Notes: generated from the sequence alone by a model not told the origin. Positions 1-11,467 are shown, numbered from the stretch's first letter. The stretch is 64,000 nt of DNA from an uncultured Planctomyces sp. (GCA_937904325.1 CALGTK010000268.1:1-64000); one strand, 5' to 3'. Made by a program: numbers and translations.

Positions 1-492
1 AGCAGCAAGCCCCTTCAAACTTAGTCCACGAAGCAAATACAGAAACGAATAACCAAGGCCAATCTGGCAAAGCACGTTCGTAAATGTGAAGGATATGATT
101 TCGTTGTCGATCTTCGACGAAAGCGCAACTCCCAGTCCGACCAGAATAAGAGATCGCCACACAGCATGCAGGAAACTCCGCCAGCCAGCGGTGCCTTCAG
201 CATCCCGGCGAGCCATCGAAAACGGAAGCGACACACCGACCATGAACATGAAACTCGGCTGAATCAGATCCCAGGCCGAACAGCCCGTCCATGCGACGTG
301 CGAAAGCTGATAGTCAAGTGTGTCCCAAAGAGTTCTCCAGGTACCGGCCCATGCAGTACCGTCAAACTGAGTCATGACTCGGTCGTCACCAGAGATTCTC
401 GTCAAAGCCAACCCGCTGGACGCCATCAGCAACATGACGAAACCGCGGTACGCGTCGAGCGACATTAGTCGGACTGATTTTTCGGTGGACAT
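1..492 (-). CDS. Heparan-alpha-glucosaminide N-acetyltransferase-like membrane protein (DUF5009 type), partial
   Basis: The reading frame starts at the ATG at 492 and stays open leftward to base 1, giving 164 residues with the C-terminus outside the window. The N-terminus reads LMSLDAYRGFVMLLMASSG, followed by WDLIQPSFMFMVG. Both are hallmark segments of the DUF5009/HGSNAT-like acyltransferases common in planctomycetes. At least four hydrophobic segments can be seen (about residues 14-28, 76-95, 107-124 and 133-155), so this is a polytopic inner-membrane protein. Family members are thought to move acyl groups onto sugars across the membrane, but the substrate here is unknown. It is divergent from pdxA across a 374-bp gap. 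Confidence 0.8.
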   Translation of the reverse strand, partial: MSTEKSVRLMSLDAYRGFVMLLMASSGLALTRISGDDRVMTQFDGTAWAGTWRTLWDTLDYQLSHVAWTGCSAWDLIQPSFMFMVGVSLPFSMARRDAEGTAGWRSFLHAVWRSLILVGLGVALSSKIDNEIISFTFTNVLCQIGLGYSFLYLLRGLSLKGLAA

Positions 493-866
493 GCGGGATC
501 ACTTTTTCGAAAACGGAAGCCTCTGGCCGCCTGACTCTGCCATCACTTAAATGTAGCCCACAATTCGTCGGGATGTCTGCATCGATTATCCCAAACCCAC
601 GGAAGGATTGGGATTGGTCGTCCACGACTTCTCATTCAGAATCGCGGCGATTTTACCGCCGACACTTCAACACGTTTGTTAGCTTGCTTGGTTTCGTAGA
701 TTCTTCCCTCATCACGCAAGTTCTTTATGGCCACACGGATGTACAAGCGGGACACACAAGAAGAGTTTTGTGACGCCTGTGCTGTTTTGCGGCCATCATT
801 TTCGTTGCGGCTTTGTGTCTGACCAGTCACGAATTCAGCTCATCACTACGTAGGTGAACTTCCAAA
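493..866. other. Divergent intergenic region
   Basis: This 374-bp gap separates the leftward membrane acyltransferase from rightward pdxA and must carry both promoters. Short open frames on both strands show no recognisable protein. I could not assign a confident -35/-10 pair. The only clear signal is an AGGTGA sequence about nine bases before the pdxA ATG. Confidence 0.5.
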
Positions 867-1970
867 ATGCAGAATCCTGCGACATCAAACAATTCGGACG
901 CTGAGTGCTCGACATTGCCGATCATCGCCCTGACGATGGGCGATGTGGCTGGCATCGGTCCGGAAGTCGTCGTCCGAGCAGCAGCTCACACGCAACTTCG
1001 ATCAATCTGTCACCCGGTGGCGGTCGGCCATCCCGATGTTCTTCACCGAGCGGCTCGGCTCACAAGCACTCCGCTTCGTATTGAAGAAATTTCCGATTTC
1101 GACGCTTTGACCGACTGGCAACCATCGCCCAGCAGCGACACCGAGACCCAGACATTGCCATGCGTCAAAGCGTGTGTCGATGACGTAGCCGACATTCCGA
1201 TTGGGGGCATCGATGCACGAGCTGGCCAGGCGGCCTACGACTGTCTCGTCGCCGCAACGCAAGCTGCGCTTGCTGGAAAGATTGCCGGCATCACGACCGC
1301 ACCACTTAATAAGGCAGCATTTCGGGCGGCAGGGTTGGACTACCCGGGCCACACTGAAATCCTGGGCGACGTCTGCGGTGTCGACGAGTTCGCCATGATG
1401 CTCTACCTGCCGCCGGGAGACATCGTTAAATCGCCGAAAGGCTTAGGAGTCGTCCACACGACACTGCACACGTCCATCGCCAGCGTTCCGAAACTCCTTT
1501 CCACCAAACTCATCGCCAGTAACATCCGGCTGATGGATTCATTCATGCGGCGAGTCGGTTGCGATGTGCCGCGGGTCGGCGTTTGCGCACTGAATCCTCA
1601 CGCCGGAGAGGAAGGATTGTTCGGTGACGAGGAATCTCGTCTGATCGCGCCCGCCGTCGAGCGATGCCAACAGAGCGGGATCAGCACCGCTGGGCCAATT
1701 CCCGCCGACGCGTTGCTGCGTCGAGCGGTCGGTGGCGAATTCGACGGCGTCGTCGCGATGTACCACGATCAGGGACACATCGCACTGAAGCTGATCGGCT
1801 TCGACCGAGCTGTAAATATCACGCTCGGACTGCCAATCGTTCGCACAAGCCCCAGCCACGGCACGGCTTTCGACATTGCAGGGCAGGGCGTCGCCTCGCC
1901 CAGGGGAATGATCGAGGCTGCGAAGATAGCGGCCCAGTTGTCGCTATCTGTTGACTGTTCAACGCTTTAA
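867..1970 (+). CDS. pdxA: 4-hydroxythreonine-4-phosphate dehydrogenase PdxA
   Basis: PdxA oxidises 4-phosphohydroxy-L-threonine with NAD(P) in the DXP-dependent pathway to pyridoxal phosphate, in the cytoplasm. The protein has 367 residues, slightly longer than the usual 330 or so. Family motifs appear in order: [15 protein letters not shown] near the N-terminus, TAPLNKAAF and GHTEILGD around residues 145-170, a metal-binding VVHTTLHT segment, [19 protein letters not shown], and [15 protein letters not shown] at the C-terminus. The histidines of VVHTT and YHDQGH fit the divalent-metal ligands. The start is supported by AGGTGA upstream. The next gene, a ParA ATPase on the same strand, follows after 158 bp and is functionally unrelated. 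Confidence 0.95.
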   Translation: MQNPATSNNSDAECSTLPIIALTMGDVAGIGPEVVVRAAAHTQLRSICHPVAVGHPDVLHRAARLTSTPLRIEEISDFDALTDWQPSPSSDTETQTLPCVKACVDDVADIPIGGIDARAGQAAYDCLVAATQAALAGKIAGITTAPLNKAAFRAAGLDYPGHTEILGDVCGVDEFAMMLYLPPGDIVKSPKGLGVVHTTLHTSIASVPKLLSTKLIASNIRLMDSFMRRVGCDVPRVGVCALNPHAGEEGLFGDEESRLIAPAVERCQQSGISTAGPIPADALLRRAVGGEFDGVVAMYHDQGHIALKLIGFDRAVNITLGLPIVRTSPSHGTAFDIAGQGVASPRGMIEAAKIAAQLSLSVDCSTL

Positions 1971-2128
1971 AGCGATCTTCCGGCGATTCGCGGAGGGCAG
2001 TTATACTCCCCGCCATACCACAGACGGAGTTTCTCCGTTGCGCCCATTTTCGTTTGAATACAGACCGGGCCATGGCCGGATTCGGTCCCGGAATGGACGG
2101 GGACCAGCGACGTCAGGAAAGGATTCCG

Positions 2129-2953
2129 ATGCGTACTATCGCGATTATGAACCAGAAGGGTGGAGTCGGAAAAACCACCAGCAGCGTGAATCTTGCCGCC
2201 GGGCTGGCTCGGCAAGGCAAGCGAGTTCTGCTGATCGACCTCGACCCTCAGGGCCACGCTTCGCTGCACCTTGGCTATGAAGCCGTCGGCAATACTCCGA
2301 CCATTTACGATGTATTCTCCGGCGTGAAAACGATCGGCGAAGTCCGACACATGGTCAGCGACAATCTGTGGATCGCTGCGTCAAATGTCGATCTCGCTGC
2401 CGCCGAACTGGAACTGGTCGACGCTCCAAACCGAGAAACCGTGCTTCGAGACGCGTTGAATCTGATCGCCGAATCCAAAGCATTTGAATACGTGATCATG
2501 GACTGTCCACCGTCACTGGGCGTTCTGACTGTAAACGCTCTGACCGCCGCATCCGAAGTATTCATCCCACTTCAGCCGCACTTCTTCGCGCTGCAGGGCC
2601 TGTCGAAACTTCTGTCAACGACGGCATTGGTCGCGCGACGTCTCAACCGAAACCTTAAAGTCACCGGCATCATGTTGTGCCTTTACGAAACCGGCACACG
2701 TCTGGCCGCTGACGTCTGTGACGACCTGAACGACTTCCTGACCCGCAGCGAAGGCGACACGCCCTGGTCCGGAGCAAAGATCTTTGAGAGCCGCATTCGC
2801 CGAAACATCAAACTGGCCGAAGCTCCCAGTTATGGTCAATCGGTTTTTGACTACGACTCAAAATGCAACGGCGCCGAAGACTACGGCAACATGGTCAACG
2901 AAGTCCTGGCAATGGCCGTACCCGCTCAAACGCCAATCAGCATCGCCGCGTAG
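2129..2953 (+). CDS. ParA/Soj-family partition ATPase, no adjacent parB
   Basis: This is a 274-residue cytoplasmic P-loop ATPase of the ParA/MinD superfamily. The deviant Walker A box [10 protein letters not shown] sits at residues 8-17, with [12 protein letters not shown] (Walker A') and [17 protein letters not shown] (Walker B/switch) following. The C-terminal [17 protein letters not shown] segment is typical of Soj/ParA. I chose the ATG at 2129, preceded by CAGGAAAGG, over an in-frame ATG at 2054, because the family starts immediately before the KGGVGKT box. Such proteins segregate DNA or position protein cargo with a ParB-like partner. No parB or parS-like cluster is evident in the window, so its partner is unknown. 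Confidence 0.9.
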   Translation: MRTIAIMNQKGGVGKTTSSVNLAAGLARQGKRVLLIDLDPQGHASLHLGYEAVGNTPTIYDVFSGVKTIGEVRHMVSDNLWIAASNVDLAAAELELVDAPNRETVLRDALNLIAESKAFEYVIMDCPPSLGVLTVNALTAASEVFIPLQPHFFALQGLSKLLSTTALVARRLNRNLKVTGIMLCLYETGTRLAADVCDDLNDFLTRSEGDTPWSGAKIFESRIRRNIKLAEAPSYGQSVFDYDSKCNGAEDYGNMVNEVLAMAVPAQTPISIAA

Positions 2954-3184
2954 GTCAGGCCTGGCCTGGCGAAGTTCAAAGATTGTCAGATCATGATCCA
3001 TGACTTCGAACCACAGATGACGAGGATTGAGACGGATGGTTCAGGATGCGTTTTGAAGGGCTCGCCGCCCGTTTTCTTCCAGATTAGGAACCTGATTATC
3101 GAAAACCGGCAACGATTGCTCCACAATACATTCCTGGAAATATTTTTCCATCCGAGTAATCCGTGGTCACTTCTGCACACGACG

Positions 3185-4600
3185 TCACTTTGGCAGTGGA
3201 GCTGGCATCTCATCCAGCACGGCCTGCAACGTCTCTCGGGCGGCCGCTGATTCTTTCCAGTCGTACTGCGCCGGAAGCGGGCGTTGTTCGGTCAAATCGC
3301 GCGGGATGTGATACAGCTTACCGTTTCCGTACAGCTTGAACTGCTTGTCGCGAGCGAACCGTTGCATGCGGAACTTATCCTTGTCCCAGCCGGGCCGAGG
3401 ATCGTAATGGCAGAACACCCACTCGCGAGGCGTTCCGGATTTCCCGATGAGTTGCGGATAGAAGCTCCGACCGTCCAGCTTCGCGGCATTGGGAACGGGC
3501 TTGTGGGCGGCGTCCAGAATCGTCGGCAGAAAATCCGTAGAATCTACCAGGTTGCCGTTTATCCCTGCCTTGATCCGTCCTGGCCAGCGAGCGATCAAAG
3601 GAACGTGTGTTCCAGCGTTTGTCGTCGCTCCTTTACCACCAACGACTTCGCCAAACGTCGTTTGTGAAACGACTCTGCGATCCGTTCCGTTGTCGCCGTA
3701 GTAAAGAATGAGCGTGTTTTCTGTCAGGCCAAGTTCGTCGACCGAATCGATCACTCGCCCAACGACTTCGTCCATGTAAGCGACCATGTCCGGGAAGTAT
3801 TTCGTGTCTCCGCCAGTGGTGCCTAACGGTGGATGCATCTTCTCTTCGATGCCCCAGTCTTCGCTGCGAGGCGTCGGCACGAACGGCCAGTGAGGTAGCG
3901 TCATCGGGTAGTAAACAAAGAACGGCTCGTCATCGTTGCAGTGCCTCTTCATGTAGTCGTGAATAAATTCGACCCAGATGTCCTCGCCGTATTTCCCCTT
4001 GGTATCTGTGCGAAACTTTCCATTCTGAAAGATCACTGGATCGGCATACCTTGGGCCCTTGTCTTCCGTGTGGGCCGTATGCCACAGCGAGTACTCATCG
4101 AAACCCGCGTCCCAGACCTTCATCCCTTTGTCGCGGCGCAACTCTGAACCGGGATAGTCGGGCGGGTCGTAACTTTGAAGCTGCCACTTACCGGCGATGC
4201 ACGTGTTGTAGCCAGCGGCTTTCATCCAATGCCCAAACGTCTTCGCTTTGGGATCCAGACACCCGAAGTACAGCCAGTTCCGATTGTTGTAGAGTCCCGT
4301 CATCAACTGGATGCGAGTGTTCGTGCATAGCGGCTGAGCGTACGCATGAGTAAACCGCAGCCCTTCCGCCGCCATCTGATCCAGCCGCGGAGTCCGATAA
4401 CTGGTCCCCCCATAACAGTTCAGCCCGTCCACTCCGATATCGTCCGCCATTATCAACACAATGTTGGGACGCTGGCCCGTCGATTTGACGGAAGTCGATT
4501 CTTGCTCGTCGGTTAGACCTGGGCGACATGGCAATAACACGCACGTCGTCGACATAATCACTATGGCCATCTGCCATGGTCTACAGCGTCCACGTATCAT
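3185..4600 (-). CDS. Exported sulfatase with variant CTNTR active site
   Basis: The 471-residue protein belongs to the type I sulfatase/alkaline phosphatase superfamily, which hydrolyses sulfate esters, typically from algal polysaccharides in planctomycetes. An N-terminal hydrophobic segment (about residues 10-28) suggests export. Metal-binding NIVLIMADDIG is at 46-56. The catalytic region reads LCTNTRIQLMTG with Cys92 as the presumed formylglycine precursor. The canonical C-x-P-S-R signature is altered: Asn replaces Pro and Thr replaces Ser. Further conserved segments include ACIAGKWQL-like, YYGDNGTD and THVPLIARWPG. It diverges from the PSD1/DUF1501 pair across 441 bp. The exact start among three nearby ATGs is uncertain. 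Confidence 0.88.
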   Translation of the reverse strand: MIRGRCRPWQMAIVIMSTTCVLLPCRPGLTDEQESTSVKSTGQRPNIVLIMADDIGVDGLNCYGGTSYRTPRLDQMAAEGLRFTHAYAQPLCTNTRIQLMTGLYNNRNWLYFGCLDPKAKTFGHWMKAAGYNTCIAGKWQLQSYDPPDYPGSELRRDKGMKVWDAGFDEYSLWHTAHTEDKGPRYADPVIFQNGKFRTDTKGKYGEDIWVEFIHDYMKRHCNDDEPFFVYYPMTLPHWPFVPTPRSEDWGIEEKMHPPLGTTGGDTKYFPDMVAYMDEVVGRVIDSVDELGLTENTLILYYGDNGTDRRVVSQTTFGEVVGGKGATTNAGTHVPLIARWPGRIKAGINGNLVDSTDFLPTILDAAHKPVPNAAKLDGRSFYPQLIGKSGTPREWVFCHYDPRPGWDKDKFRMQRFARDKQFKLYGNGKLYHIPRDLTEQRPLPAQYDWKESAAARETLQAVLDEMPAPLPK

Positions 4601-5041
4601 CGGATTCTCATTTGGTTGAGGAATTCTGAAATCCAGCAGACAACTTGTCCGCTCAAGGGGGGGACGGTCAAAGCTCCTGCAGTCACGTTTCCGAATCGAC
4701 CGTCATCGTGGCCTGTTCATCCGGTAGATGACCGCCGAGTATACTATGCGGCCGGTGAGTCTGAGAGTTACACTTTATTACGATCCTCTGCGCCCGGGCC
4801 GGCTTCAACCCCAGAACGGCATTTCCGTCGATCGAACGCCGAGCACAGAATCAAATTGCCAAACGGTTTCCGGTGTTGCAACGGTAAACGTCGATGATCT
4901 GTCCAACGTCAACAATCATCATTTTTCCGCAACCGGTCAACTCGTCAGCGGGCGTCGGCAGACGCCGCTTTCAAGCGATTATACAAAGACACAGCCGCGG
5001 GTTGAACTGCATATGTTCGTGAGGCGTACCGGCGGGAGCCT
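4601..5041. other. Divergent intergenic region between sulfatase and PSD1 gene
   Basis: These 441 bp lie between divergent degradative genes and should contain two promoters. Open frames here (for example around 4616-5081) encode no recognisable protein. A run of seven G at 4660-4666 and a GGGAG ribosome-binding site just before 5042 are the only features I can point to. Confidence 0.45.
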
Positions 5042-8000
5042 ATGTGGATTAAATCTCAAACAATTGTCTGGGCCATTTTGATCAGCCCGTTCATGGTGCT
5101 GAACCTGTTGGCCGAAGATACGAATAACGCGTCAGGGCAACCCGCCCTGAAATTCGCTCGGGACGTGCTACCGATTCTTTCGGATCACTGCTTCAGCTGC
5201 CACGGGCCTGACGAAGCCAGTCGGGAGGCCGGACTGCGGCTGGATCTACGCGAACATGCGTTGAAGTCGAACGACGGTGTCGCAGCGATCGCTCCTGGTC
5301 AACCGACACGAAGCGAATTGGTCCACCGCATCAAGGCGATTGACGACGACACCATGATGCCGCCGCCGGATGCGCTCAAACCTTTGTCGGCTACTCAGAA
5401 GGAAATACTGGAACGCTGGATTGCCGACGGTGCCCGGTATGCGGTCCACTGGGCTTTCAGTCCACCGAAACGAATGGATCCACCGACGGCTTCCAAATCT
5501 GCGTGGTCTCGGAACAGCATCGATCGATTCGTTTTCAAGCAGCTCGAAGCTGCTGGCCTGGCACCATCTCCAGAAGCGAAACGCCACACATGGCTGCGTC
5601 GCGTCACGCTGGATCTCACTGGCCTGCCGCCGACGATAGAAGAGCTGGATGCATATGTGGCAGATGATTCACCGCATGCGGAAAGTAAAATTGTCGATCG
5701 GTTGTTGATGTCCGAAGAGCACGCCGAACGGATGGCGATGCACTGGCTGGACGCGGCGCGGTATGCCGACACAAACGGTTACAACAATGACGAACTCCGC
5801 ACGATGTGGCCGTGGCGGGACTGGGTGATCAACGCGTTTCACTCCGGCATGCCCTACGACCGGTTTCTGACTGAGCAGCTCGCCGGCGACCTGCTCTCCA
5901 GTCCCACTATCAGTCAGCGAGTCGCGACCGGCTTCAATCGCAACCATGTGCTCACGACCGAAGGTGGGATTATTCCGGAAGAGTATCAGGCTGAGTACGT
6001 CGCCGATCGAGTCCACACGACGGCAACTGTGTTTATGGGTATCTCACTTCAGTGTGCGCGGTGTCATGACCACAAGTTTGACCCGTTCACACAACGCGAT
6101 TTTTACCGATTCGCGGCGTACTTCAACAACATTCCCGACAAAATCGTGTCGTACCGTTCCGCGAAGATGGCTGATCCGGTGCTGAAAGCTCCATCGCTCG
6201 GCCAGCAGCGGGAACTCGCCCAGCTAAACGCGCAACAGGAAAAAATGACGGCTGACCTCAAGACGCGAACCGACAGCATCGACGCCAGCGTCGCCGTGTG
6301 GGAAGCAGAGCTGACGCCGAAAACAATTGCCAGCCTGGGATCGCTGGGGCTCACCGCTCATTTCACCTTCAACGAAAAGGACGGCAAAGCGACTGTGAAT
6401 GCCGTCGATCCGAACAGCAGCGGACTGATTCACGGCCCGGTTTCACGTGAAGAAGGTCGGGCCGGGCATGCGTTGAAATTCGATGGGTCAACATGGGTCG
6501 ACGCCGGACAGATCGGCATTTTCAACAGCGATGATCAATTTTCCATCGCGGCGCAGTTTCGACCGACTGCCCACTCCGCAGGTGCAGTCCTTTCGAAGAT
6601 GGACGAACGGAATGCGTTTCGTGGCTACGACTTGAACTACGTCAACGGCAAATTGGAATGCCATTTGATCAATCACTGGCCGGACAAGGCATTCAAAGTT
6701 GTCACGAAACAGTCCGTGTCGCTGAACGAGTGGCATCACGTTGTCATTTGCTACGACGGCACGCGTCAGGCCAGTGGTGTGCAGTTGTTTGTCGATGGCA
6801 ACCTTCAGGAACTGGACGTTCCTACAAACAACCGTCTCGTCGGACCGATCACAACGGGCAAACCGTTTCACATTGGAAAGCGTAATGCGTCCATACCGTT
6901 TCATGGCCTGATCGACGACGTACAGCTGTACTCCATACGACTATCCGCAGCCGAAGTAGAACAGCTGGCCAGGGGCCAGGCTCTGGATCGTCTTGGCGGC
7001 ATTCTTGCCGTTCGGCCGGCCGATCGCAGCGAACATCAAAAAGAACAACTGAAGCAGTTCTACGTGGATCGAATTGACGTGCTTTCACGGCGGATGCGTG
7101 AACAACTGAAACAGATTCCTGGTCGCATCGAAGCGATCAACAAAGCGATCCCTGTGACGATGGTCATGCAGGAAATGACTGTGCGCCGAAAGACTCACCT
7201 GCTCGTCCGAGGCCAGTATGACCAGCTCGGCGACGAAGTGTTTCCCGGGCTACCTGCGTCTTTGGTCGGCGAAACGCCGACACCCGAAGCGACTCGGCTG
7301 GACATGACGCGATGGCTCACCGATCCCGCCCACCCGTTAACGGCTCGGGTGGCCGTGAATCGATGGTGGGAAATGCTGTTTGGCACGGGCCTGGTGGAAA
7401 CGGCTGAAGACTTTGGAGTCCAGGGGGCTCGTCCGAGTCATCCCGAGTTATTGGATTGGCTGGCCACCGAGTTGATTCGGCAGAAATGGGATCAACGTGG
7501 CATCCTGAAGCTGATCGTACTGTCCGCCACCTATCGACAGTCGTCCAACGTCACGCCGCAGCTGCTGGATGCTGATCCGCGAAACCGCCTGCTTTCGCGG
7601 GGTCCACGATGGCGGCTGCCAGCAGAGATGATTCGTGACAACGCGCTCGCGGTCAGTGGGTTGCTGCATCGTCAGGTCGGCGGACCGAGCGTGCGACCGT
7701 ACCAACCGGCCGGGTTGTGGAAGGATGTCTCGGTGGAGCGTCGGGACAAATACGTCGCCGACTCCGGTCCGGGACTCTATCGACGCAGCATGTACACATT
7801 CTGGAAACGCACCTGTCCACCGCCTGGCATGTCGGCGTTCGACGCACCCGACCGCGAGACTTGCGTCATTCGTCGAGCGCGCACGAATACCCCGCTGCAG
7901 GCACTCGTCCTGCTGAACGACACGACGTATGTCGAAGCGGCACGAGCCTTCGCCGAACGGATCATTCACCACAATGCCGACGACACTGAGCGTCTGAACT

Positions 8001-8233
8001 TCGCCTTTCGAAGTGCCTTGGCTCGTCTTCCTGCTGACGCGGAACACGCCGTCGTCAACGATCTCCTTGCGGCGGCTCGTAAACGTTTCACGGCTCAGCC
8101 GGATGCGGCGGACAAGCTGTTGACCGTCGGCAACTCAAAGGTAGACACGTCAATTGAACCCGGCGAACTGGCGGCATGGGCGTCTGTGGCGAGCATTCTT
8201 CTGAACCTCGATGAGACGATCTCAAAGCCATGA
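5042..8233 (+). CDS. PSD1/DUF1549/DUF1553 protein with c-type haem motifs and LamG insert
   Basis: This large (1063-residue) exported protein has a signal peptide at residues 1-24. A planctomycete cytochrome-c-like PSD1 domain follows, with CFSCH at 50-54. A DUF1549 domain contains LDLTGLPPT and a second haem-like motif, CARCH, at 338-342. A LamG/concanavalin-like insert spans about 435-640, and a C-terminal DUF1553 domain contains [15 protein letters not shown] and [12 protein letters not shown]. The architecture is almost restricted to planctomycetes and relatives; the enzymatic role is unproven, though redox and carbohydrate binding are implied. Its stop overlaps the DUF1501 start (ATGA at 8230-8233), so the two are translationally coupled. 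A GGGAG site precedes the ATG. Confidence 0.92.
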   Translation: MWIKSQTIVWAILISPFMVLNLLAEDTNNASGQPALKFARDVLPILSDHCFSCHGPDEASREAGLRLDLREHALKSNDGVAAIAPGQPTRSELVHRIKAIDDDTMMPPPDALKPLSATQKEILERWIADGARYAVHWAFSPPKRMDPPTASKSAWSRNSIDRFVFKQLEAAGLAPSPEAKRHTWLRRVTLDLTGLPPTIEELDAYVADDSPHAESKIVDRLLMSEEHAERMAMHWLDAARYADTNGYNNDELRTMWPWRDWVINAFHSGMPYDRFLTEQLAGDLLSSPTISQRVATGFNRNHVLTTEGGIIPEEYQAEYVADRVHTTATVFMGISLQCARCHDHKFDPFTQRDFYRFAAYFNNIPDKIVSYRSAKMADPVLKAPSLGQQRELAQLNAQQEKMTADLKTRTDSIDASVAVWEAELTPKTIASLGSLGLTAHFTFNEKDGKATVNAVDPNSSGLIHGPVSREEGRAGHALKFDGSTWVDAGQIGIFNSDDQFSIAAQFRPTAHSAGAVLSKMDERNAFRGYDLNYVNGKLECHLINHWPDKAFKVVTKQSVSLNEWHHVVICYDGTRQASGVQLFVDGNLQELDVPTNNRLVGPITTGKPFHIGKRNASIPFHGLIDDVQLYSIRLSAAEVEQLARGQALDRLGGILAVRPADRSEHQKEQLKQFYVDRIDVLSRRMREQLKQIPGRIEAINKAIPVTMVMQEMTVRRKTHLLVRGQYDQLGDEVFPGLPASLVGETPTPEATRLDMTRWLTDPAHPLTARVAVNRWWEMLFGTGLVETAEDFGVQGARPSHPELLDWLATELIRQKWDQRGILKLIVLSATYRQSSNVTPQLLDADPRNRLLSRGPRWRLPAEMIRDNALAVSGLLHRQVGGPSVRPYQPAGLWKDVSVERRDKYVADSGPGLYRRSMYTFWKRTCPPPGMSAFDAPDRETCVIRRARTNTPLQALVLLNDTTYVEAARAFAERIIHHNADDTERLNFAFRSALARLPADAEHAVVNDLLAAARKRFTAQPDAADKLLTVGNSKVDTSIEPGELAAWASVASILLNLDETISKP

Positions 8234-9672
8234 ACCCGATTCCGGAATATCACAACCTTGTTAATCGCCGGCTGTTGCTTCGGGGGGCGGCCAGCAGCAT
8301 CGGTGTGGCTGCGTTGTCTTCGCTCATGTCTCAAAGCGGAGTGGCCGCAACGAACGGCCAGATCTTTGGCGGGACACACTTCGCACCGCGTGCCAAACGG
8401 GTCGTCTACCTGTTTCAATCCGGTGGTCCATCTCATCTGGAATTATTCGACTCAAAGACGAAACTGAGGGATCTCCACGGCACTGAGCTGCCCGATTCGA
8501 TTCGGCGCGGCCAACGATTGACCGGCATGACGTCCGGTCAGAAGAGCTTTCCCGTTATCGCACCAAAGTTCGGCTTCCGGCGATGCGGCGAGGCTGGCAC
8601 GTGGCTCAGTGAACTGCTGCCGCACACGGGACGTGTGATGGACGACATCTGCATGATTCGGTCAATGCACACAGAAGCCATCAATCATGATCCTGCCATT
8701 ACACTGATCCAGACAGGGTCACAACAACCAGGACGCCCTTCGATGGGAGCCTGGATCAGTTATGGACTGGGCAGCGAAGCCGACGACCTGCCGGCGTTCA
8801 CCGTGCTGATTTCACACGGGTCCGGGAAGGATGCGAATCAGGGGTTGCTTGAGCGGCTTTGGGGAGCCGGTTTCCTGCCGTCCAGTCATCAGGGTGTCAA
8901 GCTTCGCAGCAGCGGCGATTCCGTGCTGTACCTGACGGATCCGCCAGGGATCGATCGCAACTTCCGTCGACAAATGCTGGATGGTCTGGCTCAACTCAAC
9001 CAGCAACAACTGGCATCGTCCGGGGATCCCGAAATCGCCGCGCGGATCGCCCAGTACGAGATGGCATTTCGCATGCAGCAATCGGTTCCGGACCTGACCG
9101 ATCTGTCAGCGGAATCCGCCAGCACGTTCGAACTTTACGGTGAAGATTCAAAGAAACCGGGCACGTTTGCGGCCAACTGCCTGTTGACGCGACGAATGCT
9201 GGAACGCGGTGTCCGCTTCGTGCAGCTTTATCACCGAGGCTGGGATCAGCACGGCGGGCTGGTGAGCAACATCCCGAAGCAGTGCCGCGACATTGACCAG
9301 CCACAGGCGGCACTCATTACAGACTTGAAACAGCGGGGCATGCTGGACGACACGCTCATCATCTGGGGTGGAGAATTCGGACGCACGGTCTATGGACAAG
9401 GTGGACTGAAGGACGACTACGGTCGTGATCATCACGGTCGCTGTTATTCCATGTGGCTGGCCGGTGGCGGATTCCGAGGCGGCCATGTGCACGGTGAGAC
9501 TGACGACTACGGCTACAACATTGTTCGCGACCCGGTCCACATTCACGACCTGAACGCAACCGTCCTGCATTGCCTTGGCCTGGACCACCGCCGCCTGACC
9601 TTTCGCCAACAGGGCCGCGACTATCGGCTGACCGACGTCCACGGAAACGTGATTCAATCATTGCTTGTTTGA
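8230..9672 (+). CDS. DUF1501 protein, alkaline-phosphatase-like fold, Tat-like leader
   Basis: The 480-residue protein belongs to the DUF1501 family, distantly related to the sulfatase/alkaline phosphatase superfamily. The N-terminus contains [21 protein letters not shown], a twin-arginine-type leader. Family motifs include [73 protein letters not shown] and the C-terminal [14 protein letters not shown]. These supply conserved acidic and His residues suited to metal binding. It is coupled to the upstream PSD1 gene by a 4-bp overlap, the standard pairing for these families. Its biochemical activity is unknown. A role in breakdown of a sulfated or otherwise decorated polymer is inferred from the flanking sulfatases. 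Confidence 0.92.
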   Translation: MNPIPEYHNLVNRRLLLRGAASSIGVAALSSLMSQSGVAATNGQIFGGTHFAPRAKRVVYLFQSGGPSHLELFDSKTKLRDLHGTELPDSIRRGQRLTGMTSGQKSFPVIAPKFGFRRCGEAGTWLSELLPHTGRVMDDICMIRSMHTEAINHDPAITLIQTGSQQPGRPSMGAWISYGLGSEADDLPAFTVLISHGSGKDANQGLLERLWGAGFLPSSHQGVKLRSSGDSVLYLTDPPGIDRNFRRQMLDGLAQLNQQQLASSGDPEIAARIAQYEMAFRMQQSVPDLTDLSAESASTFELYGEDSKKPGTFAANCLLTRRMLERGVRFVQLYHRGWDQHGGLVSNIPKQCRDIDQPQAALITDLKQRGMLDDTLIIWGGEFGRTVYGQGGLKDDYGRDHHGRCYSMWLAGGGFRGGHVHGETDDYGYNIVRDPVHIHDLNATVLHCLGLDHRRLTFRQQGRDYRLTDVHGNVIQSLLV

Positions 9673-9931
9673 CGGCTCAATCACGAAAAGGCGAAACCTT
9701 TGACAAAGTACACAGTCAAAGAGCGTTTCAGTCGGTGGATTCGAAATGCCGTTTTTTGATTCGCTGGCCTCCAGAAGTCGTGCCCAGGTCACATCTACCG
9801 ACACATCGACGCGACAAAGGCGGCCAATGTCAGAAACCGCTTGGCCGCAAGAAATCCAGGTCGAAAATTTGGTAGCAGGAATGCGGCGTCACAAACCACT
9901 AACTGCATATTGAATCGACCTGAATCAAGGA

Positions 9932-11467
9932 CTACCTGGATTTTTTGGGTTTTCTTTTCCGAGGCGGAGCCGGTTTCGGCGGTTCGAGGCCGTCGTCGGG
10001 TTGATTCCATAATCGGTAGGGGTCGTTGAGGCGACGCATCTCGGCCAGCAGCAGAGCTTCCATTTCGGCGAGTTTGTCAGCATGGGTCGGGTTGCTGGCG
10101 AGGTTTGTTTCCATTGGCAATCGGCGATTGTGCTCGGCGAGGAACTCGTGTGGGTTTTCAGCGAGATTGAAAAGTTGCGTCTCACGGACCTTGCCGGCCA
10201 TCACGTCGTATTTGATCAGTTTCCAATCGCCTTTGCGGACGCAACGCATACCCGGCTTGGTGCCGCCGCTGTAGGTTCCAAAAAGCGTGTCTCGAACTGT
10301 TTCTTTCTTGCCTGTCAGAACGGGCTTGAAGCTGATTCCTTCGCTGGATTCTGGTGCGTCGACGCCGGCGAGATCACAAATCGTTGACAGTGAGTCGAGC
10401 AGGTAAACGTTGCCGGTAGAACGTGAGGCGGCTTTGATGCCCGGGCCTTTCACGATGTAAGGTACTCGCCAGGTGTGTTGATAAAGGTTCTGTTTGCCCT
10501 GCAATCCGTGCCGACCGATCGCCATTCCGTGGTCTGCCGTGTAAACGATGTAGGTGTTGTCGAGTTCGCCAGTTTCTTCGAGCCGCTTGAGAACCCGCCC
10601 GATCTGAATGTCGATGTTCTCGTCGCAGGCGAATTCGCGGCCAAGTTCGTTGCGGATAGTTCGCTCGTCTCGTTTTTCCCAGACGCCGCTGACGGACACT
10701 TCGTCTCGCAGGCCGGGGTGACCGTGGTGAAAAGGATGCTTCGACAGATAATTGACAGGCAAGGCCGGCTGCTTCGGATTAGCGAGCGGAAGATTCTGTT
10801 TGTCTTTGTGGTTGACGGCTCCGTATTTCTTGAGCAGCTCGGGTGTGCCGTCTCGCGTGTCGTGAGGGTGCGAAAATCCGAAGTAGATCAGAAACGGCTT
10901 CTCGTCTTTGCTGGTCTGGCGTTCGCTCAGGTAGTTCATGACCTGCTCGCCGTGCCAGACGCTGCCGGTTTCGTCAGTCCCGCCTCGTTTTGTCGCGTCG
11001 TGGCGAACGGTGAATTGCTTGTTGGCGCCCTCGTAGCTGTTGCCCCTCTTGCAGGTTCGCATCGTGGCGTAGCCAGCCTTGTTAAAGACTGCAGCCATTG
11101 AGGATTGCTCAAGATTCGGTGGACACAACCCGGCTTCGATCGCTCCTCTCCAGTTCGGCAGGTGCCAGACTGTACGACCACACATCACCATGTGACGAGA
11201 CGGCGTGCAGACCGCTCCACTGAAAGAACCCATGTGGTAGGCCCCGTCGAGCACCATGCCTTCTGCAGCGAGGCGGTTGATGTTCGGCGTGTCCAGTTTG
11301 GAATCCGGGTTGTAAATCTGCAGATCAAACGGCGACTGATCGTCGACGATGATGAACAGGATGTTTGGTCGTTTGTCCGCTGCGTCAGACCGGTGCGCAA
11401 AAATCCCTGCAAACGACGAAACGGTAACCACGGCAAACGCCGTAAATCTCAAAGCTAAATTGAACAT
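9932..11467 (-). CDS. Exported sulfatase, canonical CTPSR motif
   Basis: The 511-residue type I sulfatase has an N-terminal signal peptide (about residues 1-30, ending near RSDAADKRPN). Metal site NILFIIVDDQSPFD follows, and catalytic motif VCTPSRHMVMCG has Cys87 as the formylglycine precursor. A second metal region reads YIVYTADHGMAIGRHGLQGKQ. The C-terminus is very basic (PPRKRKPKKSR), which is unusual and may bind anionic polymer. Sulfatases of this kind cleave sulfate esters in the periplasm or outside the cell and need a formylglycine-generating enzyme, not seen here. It lies 56 bp downstream of the DUF1080 gene on the same strand, so the two probably form one transcript. Confidence 0.92.
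   Translation of the reverse strand: MFNLALRFTAFAVVTVSSFAGIFAHRSDAADKRPNILFIIVDDQSPFDLQIYNPDSKLDTPNINRLAAEGMVLDGAYHMGSFSGAVCTPSRHMVMCGRTVWHLPNWRGAIEAGLCPPNLEQSSMAAVFNKAGYATMRTCKRGNSYEGANKQFTVRHDATKRGGTDETGSVWHGEQVMNYLSERQTSKDEKPFLIYFGFSHPHDTRDGTPELLKKYGAVNHKDKQNLPLANPKQPALPVNYLSKHPFHHGHPGLRDEVSVSGVWEKRDERTIRNELGREFACDENIDIQIGRVLKRLEETGELDNTYIVYTADHGMAIGRHGLQGKQNLYQHTWRVPYIVKGPGIKAASRSTGNVYLLDSLSTICDLAGVDAPESSEGISFKPVLTGKKETVRDTLFGTYSGGTKPGMRCVRKGDWKLIKYDVMAGKVRETQLFNLAENPHEFLAEHNRRLPMETNLASNPTHADKLAEMEALLLAEMRRLNDPYRLWNQPDDGLEPPKPAPPRKRKPKKSR

Noticed and set aside
2054-2128. Longer ParA start at 2054
   Set aside because: The extra 25 residues do not align with the family, and the ATG at 2129 has the better ribosome-binding site.
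10475-11101. 208-codon plus-strand frame
   Set aside because: Antisense shadow of the sulfatase gene, whose active-site motifs prove the other strand is coding.
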